NCBI RefSeq assembly: GCF_025997855.1
Contig: NZ_AP026564.1
Location: 1 to 56,913, forward strand
Length of the DNA stretch: 56,913 nt
From: Deinococcus aetherius
GTDB lineage: Bacteria; Deinococcota; Deinococci; Deinococcales; Deinococcaceae
Reading direction: 5' to 3'
Made by a program: the position numbers and the translations under genes. Positions within the stretch are counted from its first letter, which is position 1. Each line of letters begins with the position of its first letter. The notes beneath the pieces are model-generated. The model saw only the letters and a list, made by a program, of their open reading frames with translations. It was not told the origin of the DNA and did no database searches. Positions 1 to 7,116 of the stretch are shown here, in pieces.

Positions 1-111
1 GCCCGGCTCGCCCACGCCCGCGACCGCCTGGCGATGCTGCGCCGATTGATCGCGGCGTTGACACGCGAGGCGGACGCCCTCGCGCGGCGCATCGAGGAGG
101 GCGCGGCATGA
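1..111 (+). CDS. 3' end of a small unknown gene, cut by the left edge
   Basis: The frame is open from base 1 for 36 codons and ends in TGA, which overlaps the next start codon as ATGA. The residues form a charged Arg/Ala/Leu-rich helix, probably a coiled coil. Base 1 is in exactly the frame in which the unfinished gene starting at 56569 runs off the right edge, so the two pieces may be one protein of about 151 residues split by linearising a circular molecule. Function unknown. Confidence 0.55.
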   Translation, partial: ARLAHARDRLAMLRRLIAALTREADALARRIEEGAA

Positions 112-437
112 CGGTGCCCGCCGAGGTCGAGAGCCGCCAGGATCTCTGGGAGACGCTGGCCCTCGACACCCTGGTCTGGCCCTACGACCCGGCGACGGGG
201 CGCATCCTCAGCGGCTTGTACCGGGGCGCGCGGGTGATGGACATCGAGGCGTTCCAGGCCCGTCGGCTGTGCGCGCTGTACGGGCACGCCCACGCCACGA
301 CGGTGCTCCTGCGGCCGTGGTGGCGGCTGTGGCGCGTGACCCCGGCGCGGGTGCTGCGGCCCGTGCCGCGAGGGGCTGAGCAGAGAGGTGTAGTCCCCGA
401 ACGCAGTGTGCCCACTTCCTTGTCAGTACGCGAATAG
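108..437 (+). CDS. small unknown protein, last gene of the rightward early operon
   Basis: A 109-residue protein whose ATG overlaps the stop of the preceding gene (ATGA), the same coupling seen throughout the rightward operon at the other end of the window. The first half is mixed acidic and hydrophobic (DLWETLALDTLVWPYDP); the second half is Trp- and Arg-rich (RPWWRLWR). No recognised domain. It ends 15 bases before the stop of the opposing DUF3800 gene, so the two genes converge. Confidence 0.55.
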   Translation: MTVPAEVESRQDLWETLALDTLVWPYDPATGRILSGLYRGARVMDIEAFQARRLCALYGHAHATTVLLRPWWRLWRVTPARVLRPVPRGAEQRGVVPERSVPTSLSVRE

Positions 438-452
438 AGGGGTACGATAAGG

Positions 453-1508
453 TCACTGGGGCCCACGTCGCGTGCGATGTGGGCCTTGGACATTCGGGGA
501 CGCCGGTCCGAGGTTTTGCTCGATCCATGCGCCCAGTCGCCTGCGGCGTTCCTCGAGCGTCGCCGCCGAGCCCCCGGAGTGGAGGAGGGCCAGCTCGATC
601 AGCATTGCCGAGGTACCGGAGTGCCGGTAGCTGCCGGCGTCCAGGAAGCTCGAAGAGGGCCGGTCGTGGGGGGTGATCACCCAGGCACGTTTGAGGTACC
701 GCAGGTACATCCGCACGGCCACCTCCTTGTGCCGGTGTCCCTCGGGAAGGGCGTTGGCCTTGGTGTGAACGTACGTGACGATGTCGGCGAGCTGGATCAG
801 CGGGTTCTCGTGACTCTCCTGGAAATCCGGCGCGGTCATGTTCTTCCAGTACCCGTATTTCTTGAGGGTCTCGAAGGTCTGGAAGCTCTTGAAAATCTCG
901 TTGCGCTTGCCCCGGTCGCAGGTCACGGCGCAGCGCCAGCCGCCCTGCTGGGACTCCAGGTCGAGGTCCTGCATCAGCGCGAAGAGCAGTCGGACGAACA
1001 CGTCGTTCTGGAGCTGCCGAAGCCGCTTCGGCGACACGTCCCGGGTGAGGAAAGACCCCAGGTACGCGTACAGGTCCGTCTCGGGAGCCCCCGATTGGTG
1101 CAGGGCCTGCGCCTCAGCACTGAGATAGTTGATGCGGTAGGTGATGTCGAATTCCCCGACCAACGCCAGGGCCGCGCGCAGCCATTTCAGATGCCGCTCG
1201 AACAACCGCTCGGTGCCGTCGCGCTCCATCCAGAACACCTCGTCGCCCGTCCAGAGTTCGGCGGCGTGGAGTTCCGGGAGTCCGCCGGCGGCCAGACGAG
1301 CGCGCTCGGTCCGTTGCCGGGAGGTCCTGTCCGCGGCCGCCAGGGCAGGATCGAGGATGGGGTAGCCCAGCGTCCGCATCTCCCGCAGGACCCGCCGACG
1401 CAGGTCGCTGAGCCTGCGCTCGACGGTATACCGGTGCCTGTCGGGCACCACGACGGCACCCAGGGCGATGTCCCCCAGCATCTCGGATTCGTCTATGTAG
1501 ACGTGCAT
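453..1508 (-). CDS. DUF3800 family protein
   Basis: About 351 residues. The N-terminus MHVYIDESE matches the YIDES opening of the DUF3800 family (RNase H-like fold, function not settled), and later features fit too: LHAAELW, a central acidic stretch, and QLADIVTYV near residue 260, the usual second conserved acidic site. DUF3800 genes are frequent in phages and defence islands, so nuclease activity is an inference. I chose the ATG at 1508; an in-frame TTG at 1517 with GGGGTGG four bases upstream is an alternative. A TAGAAT -10-like box lies at 1570-1565 in the leader. Convergent with the gene ending at 437. Confidence 0.8.
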   Translation of the reverse strand: MHVYIDESEMLGDIALGAVVVPDRHRYTVERRLSDLRRRVLREMRTLGYPILDPALAAADRTSRQRTERARLAAGGLPELHAAELWTGDEVFWMERDGTERLFERHLKWLRAALALVGEFDITYRINYLSAEAQALHQSGAPETDLYAYLGSFLTRDVSPKRLRQLQNDVFVRLLFALMQDLDLESQQGGWRCAVTCDRGKRNEIFKSFQTFETLKKYGYWKNMTAPDFQESHENPLIQLADIVTYVHTKANALPEGHRHKEVAVRMYLRYLKRAWVITPHDRPSSSFLDAGSYRHSGTSAMLIELALLHSGGSAATLEERRRRLGAWIEQNLGPASPNVQGPHRTRRGPQ

Positions 1509-1601
1509 TTTCTTCAAGAAGCCACCCCTGCCGGCCGCCGGGCATCACCCCATCCGCCCGGAGGATTCTAGTCGCGGGAGGCTTCATCTGGGACGGCCGA
1601 G

Positions 1602-1630
1602 CGGGCCCCGACTTGCATCGGCGGGGCCCG
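1602..1630. repeat. inverted repeat between DUF3800 and HU genes
   Basis: Perfect 9-bp arms CGGGCCCCG and CGGGGCCCG with an 11-base loop, ten bases before the HU start codon. It has no T-run on either side, so it is more likely an operator or a leader hairpin for HU than a terminator. Confidence 0.4.
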
Positions 1631-1640
1631 GGCCATCACC

Positions 1641-2015
1641 ATGCGAACCGTGACCAAAACATCGAAGAAGGCCCCCGCGAACAAGCCCGCCGCCACCCCT
1701 GCCGAGCCCGCCGGGCAGGTGGAGTCCGGCACGCCGGGCAAGGTCACCAAGACCACGCTCGTCGACGCCGTGGTGACCCAGACCGGCCTCACGAAGAAGC
1801 AGGCGGACGGGGCCGTCGACGCAGCCCTGGGCGCCGTCGCGGACGCCCTGCGACAGGGACAGTCGGTGGGCCTACCGGGCGTCGGGACCCTCAGCGTGAA
1901 GGCCACCGCCGCCCGCAGCGGCGTCCGGCCGGGGACCACCGAACGCATCGAGATCCCCGCCGGAAAGAAGGTCGCGTTCAAGGTGGCGAGCACACTCAAG
2001 GATTCTCTGCGATGA
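1641..2015 (+). CDS. HU/IHF family histone-like DNA-binding protein
   Basis: 124 residues. The last 90 form a normal HU subunit: helix pair starting at [10 protein letters not shown], then the beta-arm region with [20 protein letters not shown] and the closing [11 protein letters not shown]. The first 30 residues are an extra Lys/Ala/Pro-rich tail ([16 protein letters not shown]), like the extension on Deinococcus HU. It should bend and compact DNA; in a phage it could help replication, packaging or transcription control. No clear Shine-Dalgarno sits before the ATG. It is single, with a hairpin upstream. Confidence 0.9.
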   Translation: MRTVTKTSKKAPANKPAATPAEPAGQVESGTPGKVTKTTLVDAVVTQTGLTKKQADGAVDAALGAVADALRQGQSVGLPGVGTLSVKATAARSGVRPGTTERIEIPAGKKVAFKVASTLKDSLR

Positions 2016-2029
2016 ACGTAGACACCGCG

Positions 2030-2058
2030 TTTACAACTACGTAGACGTAGGGTATACT
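2030..2058 (+). promoter_or_regulatory. strong sigma70-type promoter flanked by ACGTAGAC repeats
   Basis: TTTACA, 17 bases, TATACT: one of the best promoter matches in the window. ACGTAGAC occurs at 2016-2023 and 2039-2046, before and inside the spacer, 23 bp apart, which suggests operator control. The same octamer forms the arms of the palindrome at 41794-41817. No gene follows on this strand before 2962; the transcript would start near 2065 and run antisense to the genes at 2167-2747. Confidence 0.6.
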
Positions 2059-2104
2059 AATAGAAGCAGTTTTATCTTATATAAACCACTTTAGGTAAGA
2101 GAAA

Positions 2105-2153
2105 AAGCATGAAAATAAGCAGCGGACCTGTAGTTATAAGGGGTCCGCTGCTT
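2105..2153 (-). terminator. rho-independent terminator of the 2747-2167 pair
   Basis: Perfect 12-bp arms (AAGCAGCGGACC at 2117-2128, GGTCCGCTGCTT at 2142-2153) with a 13-base loop. On the minus strand the stem runs into TTATTTTC and then CTTTTTC, a fair T-tract, 14 bases after the stop at 2167. On the plus strand the hairpin is also the only candidate 3' end for the transcript from the 2030-2058 promoter. Confidence 0.65.
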
Positions 2154-2166
2154 GCATGTGGAGCGG

Positions 2167-2400
2167 TCAGCGATGCAGGTCCGCCAGGTCCTCCCGCACC
2201 CGTGAACGGCCCTCCTCGGTCAACAGGTCACGCATCAGGTACTCGAGGACGTGGTGCTTCTGGAGGCCCGTCCACCCATGAGCCTGGAGCTCCGTCACGA
2301 ACGCGTCGAGGGCCTGTTTCAACTCGGGCCTGACCCGCGCACTCATCACCTCGCGCACCGGCGGCCGGACGAGGTTGTTCGGGATGTCCTCGCTGCTCAC
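2167..2400 (-). CDS. small ribbon-helix-helix-like DNA-binding protein
   Basis: 77 residues, GTG start overlapping the upstream stop (GTGA). The centre (SARVRPELKQALDAFV followed by a second helix LQKHHVLEYLMRDLL) has the strand-helix-helix pattern of RHH/CopG-type proteins. It is co-transcribed with the helix-turn-helix protein at 2397-2747. Possible roles are autorepression, partition or copy control; none can be decided from sequence. Confidence 0.6.
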   Translation of the reverse strand: MSSEDIPNNLVRPPVREVMSARVRPELKQALDAFVTELQAHGWTGLQKHHVLEYLMRDLLTEEGRSRVREDLADLHR

Positions 2401-2747
2401 CCGTTCACCCGGTTTACCAGGCGGTCCAGCGCGTCCGCCACCCGGCTCATCTGCACCTCCACGACGAGCTGCCGCTCCTCGATCCGTGAGAGCCGTTCGA
2501 GCAGCTCGCGGGCGGTCCCGGCGGGGACCTCGGAGACGTACGTGCCGAGCACCATCTGCACGGCCGCTTTGAACGTGTCCGCCTGACCACCCGTCACCAG
2601 CTCGTGGGCTTCCCGCAGGTGCGTCAACGTCTGCTCGTCCAGCACCCGCCGTTTAGGCGTCCCCGCCTCCGCGTGATAGACGGCCAGCCGCTTCGAGATG
2701 ACCGAGGGGTCTACCCCGAGTTCGTGCGCGAACTCCGATGCCAACAT
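2397..2747 (-). CDS. MerR/KfrA-like DNA-binding protein with coiled-coil tail
   Basis: 116 residues. An N-terminal helix-turn-helix (FAHELGVDPSVISKRLAVYH) is followed by a linker and a C-terminal amphipathic helix (LLERLSRIEERQLVVEVQMSRVADALDRL) suited to dimerisation. The ATG at 2747 has TACCAT five bases upstream and no Shine-Dalgarno, consistent with a leaderless message. Paired with the RHH-like gene below it; together they resemble small plasmid regulators or accessory partition proteins. Confidence 0.6.
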   Translation of the reverse strand: MLASEFAHELGVDPSVISKRLAVYHAEAGTPKRRVLDEQTLTHLREAHELVTGGQADTFKAAVQMVLGTYVSEVPAGTARELLERLSRIEERQLVVEVQMSRVADALDRLVNRVNG

Positions 2748-2961
2748 ACATCATGGTAACCCGGAAGCCGGGAGAAGGTGCCGAAGACATGCCGTGTGTC
2801 CACCGGATGGCAACTTTAGGGTTTTGCGTACTTGCTATCCCACAAAACCATTAGCCTATCCAGAAGGAGAAGCGGAGACGCCCAGCGAGTTCTTCCGCTC
2901 CCACACAGCGGCGAGCCTCTCGTGACGGCCGCAGCGGATGGTAGGCATGGCATCATGACCC

Positions 2962-3636
2962 ATGCCGGAGCACCCCGCCACCCAGAAGGCCCAGCTCCGG
3001 GCTGCCCTCGCCGTCGACCGCACGCTGACGACGGCGCAGCTCGAACGGCGGGGGCTCGCGCGCGCGGCCGAGTGGCTCGCTCTCCCCACGGTGACACGGA
3101 CGTGCCGGACCCGGACGACCCAGCCGCACTCCGACATCGACCTGGTGTTCGTGGCCCTGGACGACTCGGTCCTGACGCGTCCGTCCCGTGACTTGATGCA
3201 CGACGCGGGGCTGGCGGAGGCGCGGCATCGCCTCCAGCGAGGGATGGTCCCCTCGGCCCGCTGGCGGCACGTCGAGCTGGCGGGGCGGCAGCGGGTCCAC
3301 CTGCCGGACGCGGAGGTGCTGCACCACGACCCCCGGAAGGATTGGGCGGTGGAGTTCGACGCGGGGTACTCGCCGGAGCGCCGGGAGGCGAAATTGGAGG
3401 CGGCGGCGCGGGTGGGGTACGGCGTTCTGGTCTGGGCCACGTCCATCCACGCGCGTATCCCGGTGGTGACCGCGCAGGCGGCGGCGCTGCACTCCAGGGA
3501 GCGCCTGTCCGGGGTGGAGGGAGTGGTCGCGGTCTTCGTGGACTTCTGGTCGTCGCGGGACCCGTACGCGGACCGCCCGAGGTGCCACAAGGACATGACA
3601 AAGTCGGTGTGGTTCAGGGAACGGGCAGGAGGATGA
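2962..3636 (+). CDS. unknown protein with N-terminal winged-helix-like segment
   Basis: 224 residues. The first 50 (LRAALAVDRTLTTAQLERRGL) look like a winged helix; the rest includes DWAVEFDAGYSPERREAKLEAAARVGYGVLVWAT, a pattern reminiscent of replication-relaxation-type plasmid proteins, where an acidic residue and K follow a D-x-G-Y. That resemblance is weak. It converges on and overlaps the gene at 3614-4360 by 23 bases at the 3' ends. The preceding 214 bases hold no other gene that I can support. Confidence 0.5.
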   Translation: MPEHPATQKAQLRAALAVDRTLTTAQLERRGLARAAEWLALPTVTRTCRTRTTQPHSDIDLVFVALDDSVLTRPSRDLMHDAGLAEARHRLQRGMVPSARWRHVELAGRQRVHLPDAEVLHHDPRKDWAVEFDAGYSPERREAKLEAAARVGYGVLVWATSIHARIPVVTAQAAALHSRERLSGVEGVVAVFVDFWSSRDPYADRPRCHKDMTKSVWFRERAGG

Positions 3637-4360
3637 AGCGCACCAGTGGGTAGGGGAAACGCGGGGGCGGATGCGGGGACGGGACGGTGCGTTCAAGCTC
3701 ATCGCGCTCGGCTTCGAGGGCCCTGACGAAGGCCCGCATCGAATCCTCCTCGGGCACCGCGACGAGGAGGGGGTGACGCCACACGTGGATGTCGAAGCGG
3801 TGGCGTCGGTAGAGCGTGCGCAACCGGGGTAACCGGATGCCCCTGCCGCTGATGCTGGCATACAGGTTGGGGTAGCCGAGGACCTCCGGGTGGATGTCCC
3901 AGGCATCCGGTTTCGGGGCGTACACGAACCCCCAGTCTTGCGAGAGCTGGGCCTCGATGCGGGGCGGCACCCGCAGGACGGTCAGGAGGATCTGGCTGGT
4001 GCGGCCCGCCCCCAGCCCCACGCCGGTCGAGCGCCGGTACTCGTGGCGGTGGAGGGTGTAGCCCTCCACCGCCAGCAGGGCGAGCGCGTCCATCTGGTAG
4101 GCGCGGTCGGCAATCGCGCTCGGCCCGGCGAGGTAGGGCGCGTCCAGGAGGACCCCCTGCTGGGCGCTGAGCTGACGGGTCAGGGGGGTGGCCGCGAGCA
4201 CGGGGCCGTAGACGGTGTGCACCTCACGCAGGTAGCCGCGTTCGAGGAGACGGGACCAGTTGGGCTTGGGCCCATGCTCCCGGGTGACCCGCCGGGTCGT
4301 GAGGGCTCCGGCCTGGAACACCTTGCTCAGCACCTCGTTCTCAACCCCACGCCATTGCAT
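3614..4360 (-). CDS. unknown protein with N-terminal winged-helix-like segment
   Basis: 248 residues. The start resembles the neighbour at 2962: a helix-turn-helix-like stretch (LSKVFQAGALTTRRVTREHG...LLERGYLREVHTVYGPVLAATPLTRQL) followed by a mixed domain. The two convergent genes may be diverged copies of one plasmid-type family. The ATG has TAGCCT six bases upstream and no Shine-Dalgarno, fitting leaderless expression. No known function. Confidence 0.55.
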   Translation of the reverse strand: MQWRGVENEVLSKVFQAGALTTRRVTREHGPKPNWSRLLERGYLREVHTVYGPVLAATPLTRQLSAQQGVLLDAPYLAGPSAIADRAYQMDALALLAVEGYTLHRHEYRRSTGVGLGAGRTSQILLTVLRVPPRIEAQLSQDWGFVYAPKPDAWDIHPEVLGYPNLYASISGRGIRLPRLRTLYRRHRFDIHVWRHPLLVAVPEEDSMRAFVRALEAERDELERTVPSPHPPPRFPYPLVRFILLPVP

Positions 4361-4468
4361 AGTCCCAGGCTAGGCGCGCGCAGGTTTCGGGGAGATAGGG
4401 TCACCCCCATCAGGGCGGGGGTGTGGAGGCTCGGCCGAGCCCTGGTCGTGGCGCCCGGCCCCTCCAGC

Positions 4469-4753
4469 ATGGCCCGGCAGATAAAGACCACCCGCGCGGT
4501 CGTGGCTCGATTGCACGGCAGTCTCGGTACCAGCAGCGTAGCCCAGGTGCGCAACGTGGAGATCGTCCAGGTGGAGGCACTCGCCCGGGTGGCGTACCAC
4601 GTGATCACGGACCCCGAGGGCGAGCGCTTCCGCCCCGTGCACGAGCAGGCGGGGCTCACCCGCGAGAACGTCACTGCGCTCTGGCATTCGGTCAGCGAGG
4701 TGATGCGGCTCTACCGCAAGTACGGCCCTTACGGCGATCCCGGCCCGAACTGA
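4469..4753 (+). CDS. small unknown protein
   Basis: 94 residues, mostly helical (VVARLHGSLGTSSVAQVRNVEIVQVEALARVAYHVITD), with strong third-position GC as in neighbouring genes. The ATG at 4469 was chosen because the upstream in-frame part is Pro/Gly-rich and non-protein-like. It stands alone between the divergent gene ending at 3614 and the late terminator. No recognised domain. Confidence 0.45.
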   Translation: MARQIKTTRAVVARLHGSLGTSSVAQVRNVEIVQVEALARVAYHVITDPEGERFRPVHEQAGLTRENVTALWHSVSEVMRLYRKYGPYGDPGPN

Positions 4754-4806
4754 GGCCTGACCCTGGGGCCTTGTAGCCTGCCCTGCTGAGCCGAGGGCGG
4801 CAAACG

Positions 4807-4851
4807 AAAAAAGCCCCTCCCTACTCCAGCACGAGGCTGGAGCGGGAGGGG
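4807..4851 (-). terminator. strong rho-independent terminator of the late operon
   Basis: On the minus strand two stacked perfect stems (CCCCTCCC/GGGAGGGG outside, CTCCAGC/GCTGGAG inside, five-base loop) are followed by CTTTTTTCG. It lies 6 bases beyond the stop of the last late gene and is the clearest terminator in the window. Confidence 0.9.
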
Positions 4852-4856
4852 TGAGG

Positions 4857-5213
4857 TCACTGGAGGCGGGTGGCTGGCGGAAAGCCGTCGCCGTCCTGTA
4901 AAGAGTCGGGCGCCTCACTGGAAAGCGCGGCGAGCGGGCGGAACCCAGTGGGCACCGAGACGGGCGTGCCGTGCGTTGGCTGCCCTGGCGTGTCCACGAC
5001 CGGCGCGGTGGCCTGCTCCTCGGCACGGACAGGGGCGGCGGGCTGGGTGGCGATGGCCGAGCGCAACCCGTACAGCCCCAGCGCTGCCGGAAGGCCCAGG
5101 ATCTCGTCGGGCAGCGGGGGCCAGCCGCGCGAGGGGCCGAGCATCTTGTAGAGGCTGATCAGCGCGATGGTGATCGCGCTCCAGACGACCTTCGACTTCC
5201 ACCACTGGTTCAT
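4857..5213 (-). CDS. small membrane protein, possible holin component
   Basis: 118 residues. The N-terminus MNQWWKSKVVWSAITIALISLYKML is a basic/aromatic anchor plus one hydrophobic helix; a second weak helix (ILGLPAALGLYGLRSAI) follows, then a Pro/Ala-rich tail. Short proteins that begin W-W-K-S-K-x-x-W are common beside phage lysins. It is the last late gene, overlaps the endopeptidase gene by ATGA, and is followed by the terminator. The holin role is inferred from position and topology. Confidence 0.55.
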   Translation of the reverse strand: MNQWWKSKVVWSAITIALISLYKMLGPSRGWPPLPDEILGLPAALGLYGLRSAIATQPAAPVRAEEQATAPVVDTPGQPTHGTPVSVPTGFRPLAALSSEAPDSLQDGDGFPPATRLQ

Positions 5214-5893
5214 TGCGCACCTCGGATGTCCAGCCAGACCGCTTCGGGGTCGAGGCTGTTGTTGATGACGAGCGTGCCGCTGACCGGCAGCTCGAGGCGC
5301 TGCCCCGCCACGTTCTGCCAGCCGCCCTTCCCGTCCGGGATCAGCACCTTGGTGCCCGGCACGTTCTGGAGGACGGGTGCGGGGGCGGCCTGCGGCAGCA
5401 CGACCTGCTTTTTGGGCTCCGGGTCGAACACCCAGGCGTCCGGGAGGCGGCCCACCGTGGTCAGCCCCGACCACTGCGTCAGGGGCACCCAGTTCAGGGC
5501 ACCCCGCAGGTGTTGACCCCGCCGCACGGTGGCGTTCTCCAGCACCCACAGCCGCCCGTCGTCGCCCTCCCCCAGCACGCCGATGTGCCCCTGGTCGGCG
5601 GGCACGCAGGAGAACACCAGGTCGCCCGCCCGGGCCTGACTCACGGGCACGACCATGTGCTGCTGGATAAAGGCGTTCTCCACGCTGCGCGCCCAGGGGA
5701 CGGCGGGGGCGCGGCGCAGGTTCTCGGCGGTGCGGTACATCCAGAAGTCGATGTGATCGAAGAACTCGCCCCCCTTCCAGTCGTTGGCCGCCTCGACGAC
5801 CTGGCGGGTGACGCGCAGGCAGTAGGTGGGCGTCTCCTCGACCTGGAGACGCCCGTTCCTGACCTCGTTGATTTCGCGTTGGATGCGGTTCAT
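5210..5893 (-). CDS. cysteine peptidase-type endolysin (CHAP/NlpC-like)
   Basis: 227 residues. YCLRVTRQVV near residue 24 supplies the expected catalytic Cys at a helix start, and GDLVFSCVPADQGHIGVL followed by LENAT supplies the His strand of a CHAP or NlpC/P60 fold. Such enzymes cut peptide bonds of peptidoglycan. The C-terminal 70 residues (from PKKQVVLPQ) form a separate beta-rich part, perhaps wall binding. Placement in a cassette with three membrane proteins fits lysis. No signal peptide is seen, so export would need a holin. Confidence 0.75.
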   Translation of the reverse strand: MNRIQREINEVRNGRLQVEETPTYCLRVTRQVVEAANDWKGGEFFDHIDFWMYRTAENLRRAPAVPWARSVENAFIQQHMVVPVSQARAGDLVFSCVPADQGHIGVLGEGDDGRLWVLENATVRRGQHLRGALNWVPLTQWSGLTTVGRLPDAWVFDPEPKKQVVLPQAAPAPVLQNVPGTKVLIPDGKGGWQNVAGQRLELPVSGTLVINNSLDPEAVWLDIRGAQ

Positions 5894-6222
5894 GCTTCCT
5901 CCCTGGGGTCCTCCGGCCAGGTGCTCGCCGGCAGGCCGTTTGCGCTTTCGAGCGTGTGCAGCCGCACCCGGGCCTCACTCCGCCCGGTCAGGTAGTGCAG
6001 GCAGCGCCGCGTGAGGGTTTCCACCTCACCGCGCAGCTCCTTGTTCTCGTCGCGCAGACGCTTGTTCTCCTCGCGGTATTCCTGCCTCAGCTCGCGCGCG
6101 TCCTGTCCGCTGGCGGTGAAAAAGTTCTTCGTGAAGGCCGCCAGCAACGCGCCGCCGATGCCGCCGAGCCCGACCTGTAGGGCATCCCAGACAGTGGCCG
6201 CCGCCTGGGGGTCACCGGACAC
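5890..6222 (-). CDS. membrane-anchored coiled-coil protein of the lysis cassette
   Basis: 110 residues from a GTG that overlaps the upstream stop. A Gly/Ala-rich hydrophobic helix (VGLGGIGGALLAAFTKNFF) is followed by a clear coiled coil (LRQEYREENKRLRDENKELRGEVETL). The form resembles small spanin- or holin-accessory proteins. It lies between the endolysin and a four-helix membrane protein. Function inferred from position only. Confidence 0.5.
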   Translation of the reverse strand: MSGDPQAAATVWDALQVGLGGIGGALLAAFTKNFFTASGQDARELRQEYREENKRLRDENKELRGEVETLTRRCLHYLTGRSEARVRLHTLESANGLPASTWPEDPREEA

Positions 6223-6646
6223 GGCGCCGCTCCCACCGCCTGCCGAGCCAGGCCCGGAAGCGCTGCGGCCAGCGGGTCTGCTCGAACCAGTCGTTGGCGG
6301 TGTCGTAGGCAAGCACCATGCTCCACAGCGAGAGGCCGCCGTACACCCCGGAGCCCCAGTTCAGGCCCGAGGGCCCGCCCGTGACCAGCAGGGCGAACAG
6401 CGCGAAGTACGAGGCGGAAGCGAACTGCCAGAGGATCAGCAGCGGCCCCCGGGGGATAAGGAGCAGGCCCAGACCGATGGTGAGCGCCCACGTGCCCCAG
6501 GTGGTCGTGTCCCCGATCTCGGCAAACTTGGCGTACCCCTTGACCACCTCGACCATCGGGGGGCGGACGAACGAGATCACGGCGACGAGCAGGTGCAAGC
6601 TGGCGAGCACGAGGCGCAGCAGGAAGATGGCAGCGCGCGGGATCAC
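6212..6646 (-). CDS. polytopic membrane protein, candidate holin
   Basis: 144 residues from a GTG overlapping the upstream stop (GTGA). About four hydrophobic segments are visible (IFLLRLVLASLHLLVAVISF, TWALTIGLGLLLI, LWQFASASYFALFALLV, LSLWSMVLAYDTA), ending in a very basic tail (RFRAWLGRRWERRRVR). Location beside the endolysin makes it a holin candidate, though it is larger than most. Confidence 0.5.
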   Translation of the reverse strand: MIPRAAIFLLRLVLASLHLLVAVISFVRPPMVEVVKGYAKFAEIGDTTTWGTWALTIGLGLLLIPRGPLLILWQFASASYFALFALLVTGGPSGLNWGSGVYGGLSLWSMVLAYDTANDWFEQTRWPQRFRAWLGRRWERRRVR

Positions 6647-7011
6647 CGGACCACCACCGGCTGCCACTCGGCGCCGTCGTACCACTGCCAGCGCCACGAG
6701 TAGAGGGTCCACAACTCGCGCGAGGGCACGTTCGAGCCCGCACTCGTGAGCGACCAGCCCCAGAGGTTGCCGTACTGGGGAAGTCCGCCCGGTTTCTGGG
6801 GAACGTAGGGGCCGCCCCAGTTGAGGGTGCTGACCTTGCGCAGGCGGCCGACGCCGTCCGGGGGGCAGGTGGGATCGAGCCGCAGGATGGCCTGGTAGGT
6901 GACGGCCAGACGGTAGTCGCGCAGGATCAGGACCGAGCAGTACCGGGGCGGGGGCGGGGCAGGTTGAGCCGCCGAGCCGAGCAGCAGCAGCGTGAGGGGG
7001 AGCAGTCGCAA
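6643..7011 (-). CDS. secreted small protein of the lysis cassette
   Basis: 122 residues from a TTG codon, chosen because AAGAGG lies seven bases upstream and the resulting N-terminus is a signal peptide (LRLLPLTLLLLGSAAQPA). The mature part has two Cys (RYCSV and DPTCPPD) and is Trp/Tyr-rich (SWRWQWYDGAEWQP). It may be an outer spanin-like or envelope protein. No lipobox. Unknown function. Confidence 0.5.
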   Translation of the reverse strand: MRLLPLTLLLLGSAAQPAPPPPRYCSVLILRDYRLAVTYQAILRLDPTCPPDGVGRLRKVSTLNWGGPYVPQKPGGLPQYGNLWGWSLTSAGSNVPSRELWTLYSWRWQWYDGAEWQPVVVR

Positions 7012-7038
7012 GGTGGACCTCTTCTCCCGGCCATGAAG

Positions 7039-7068
7039 AACCGCCCAGGGGCCGGGGCCTGGGCGGTT
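7039..7068 (-). terminator. hairpin after the O-antigen-ligase-like gene
   Basis: Perfect 11-bp arms AACCGCCCAGG and CCTGGGCGGTT with an 8-base loop, 49 bases beyond the stop at 7117. On the minus strand it is followed by CTTCATGG, a poor T-run, so termination may be partial. It separates the membrane enzyme gene from the lysis genes. Confidence 0.5.
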
Positions 7069-7116
7069 GCGGGGTGCATGTGGTGGGGAACGTGTCACCA
7101 ATTGGGGTGACCGTGG

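Noticed and set aside
477..1571. Plus-strand frame opposite the DUF3800 gene
   Set aside because: The minus strand carries the family motifs; the plus frame is Gly/Val/Arg filler.
2109..2333. Small plus-strand gene downstream of the 2030 promoter
   Set aside because: It runs antisense through the RHH-like gene with Pro/Gly-rich sequence; a non-coding transcript is more likely.
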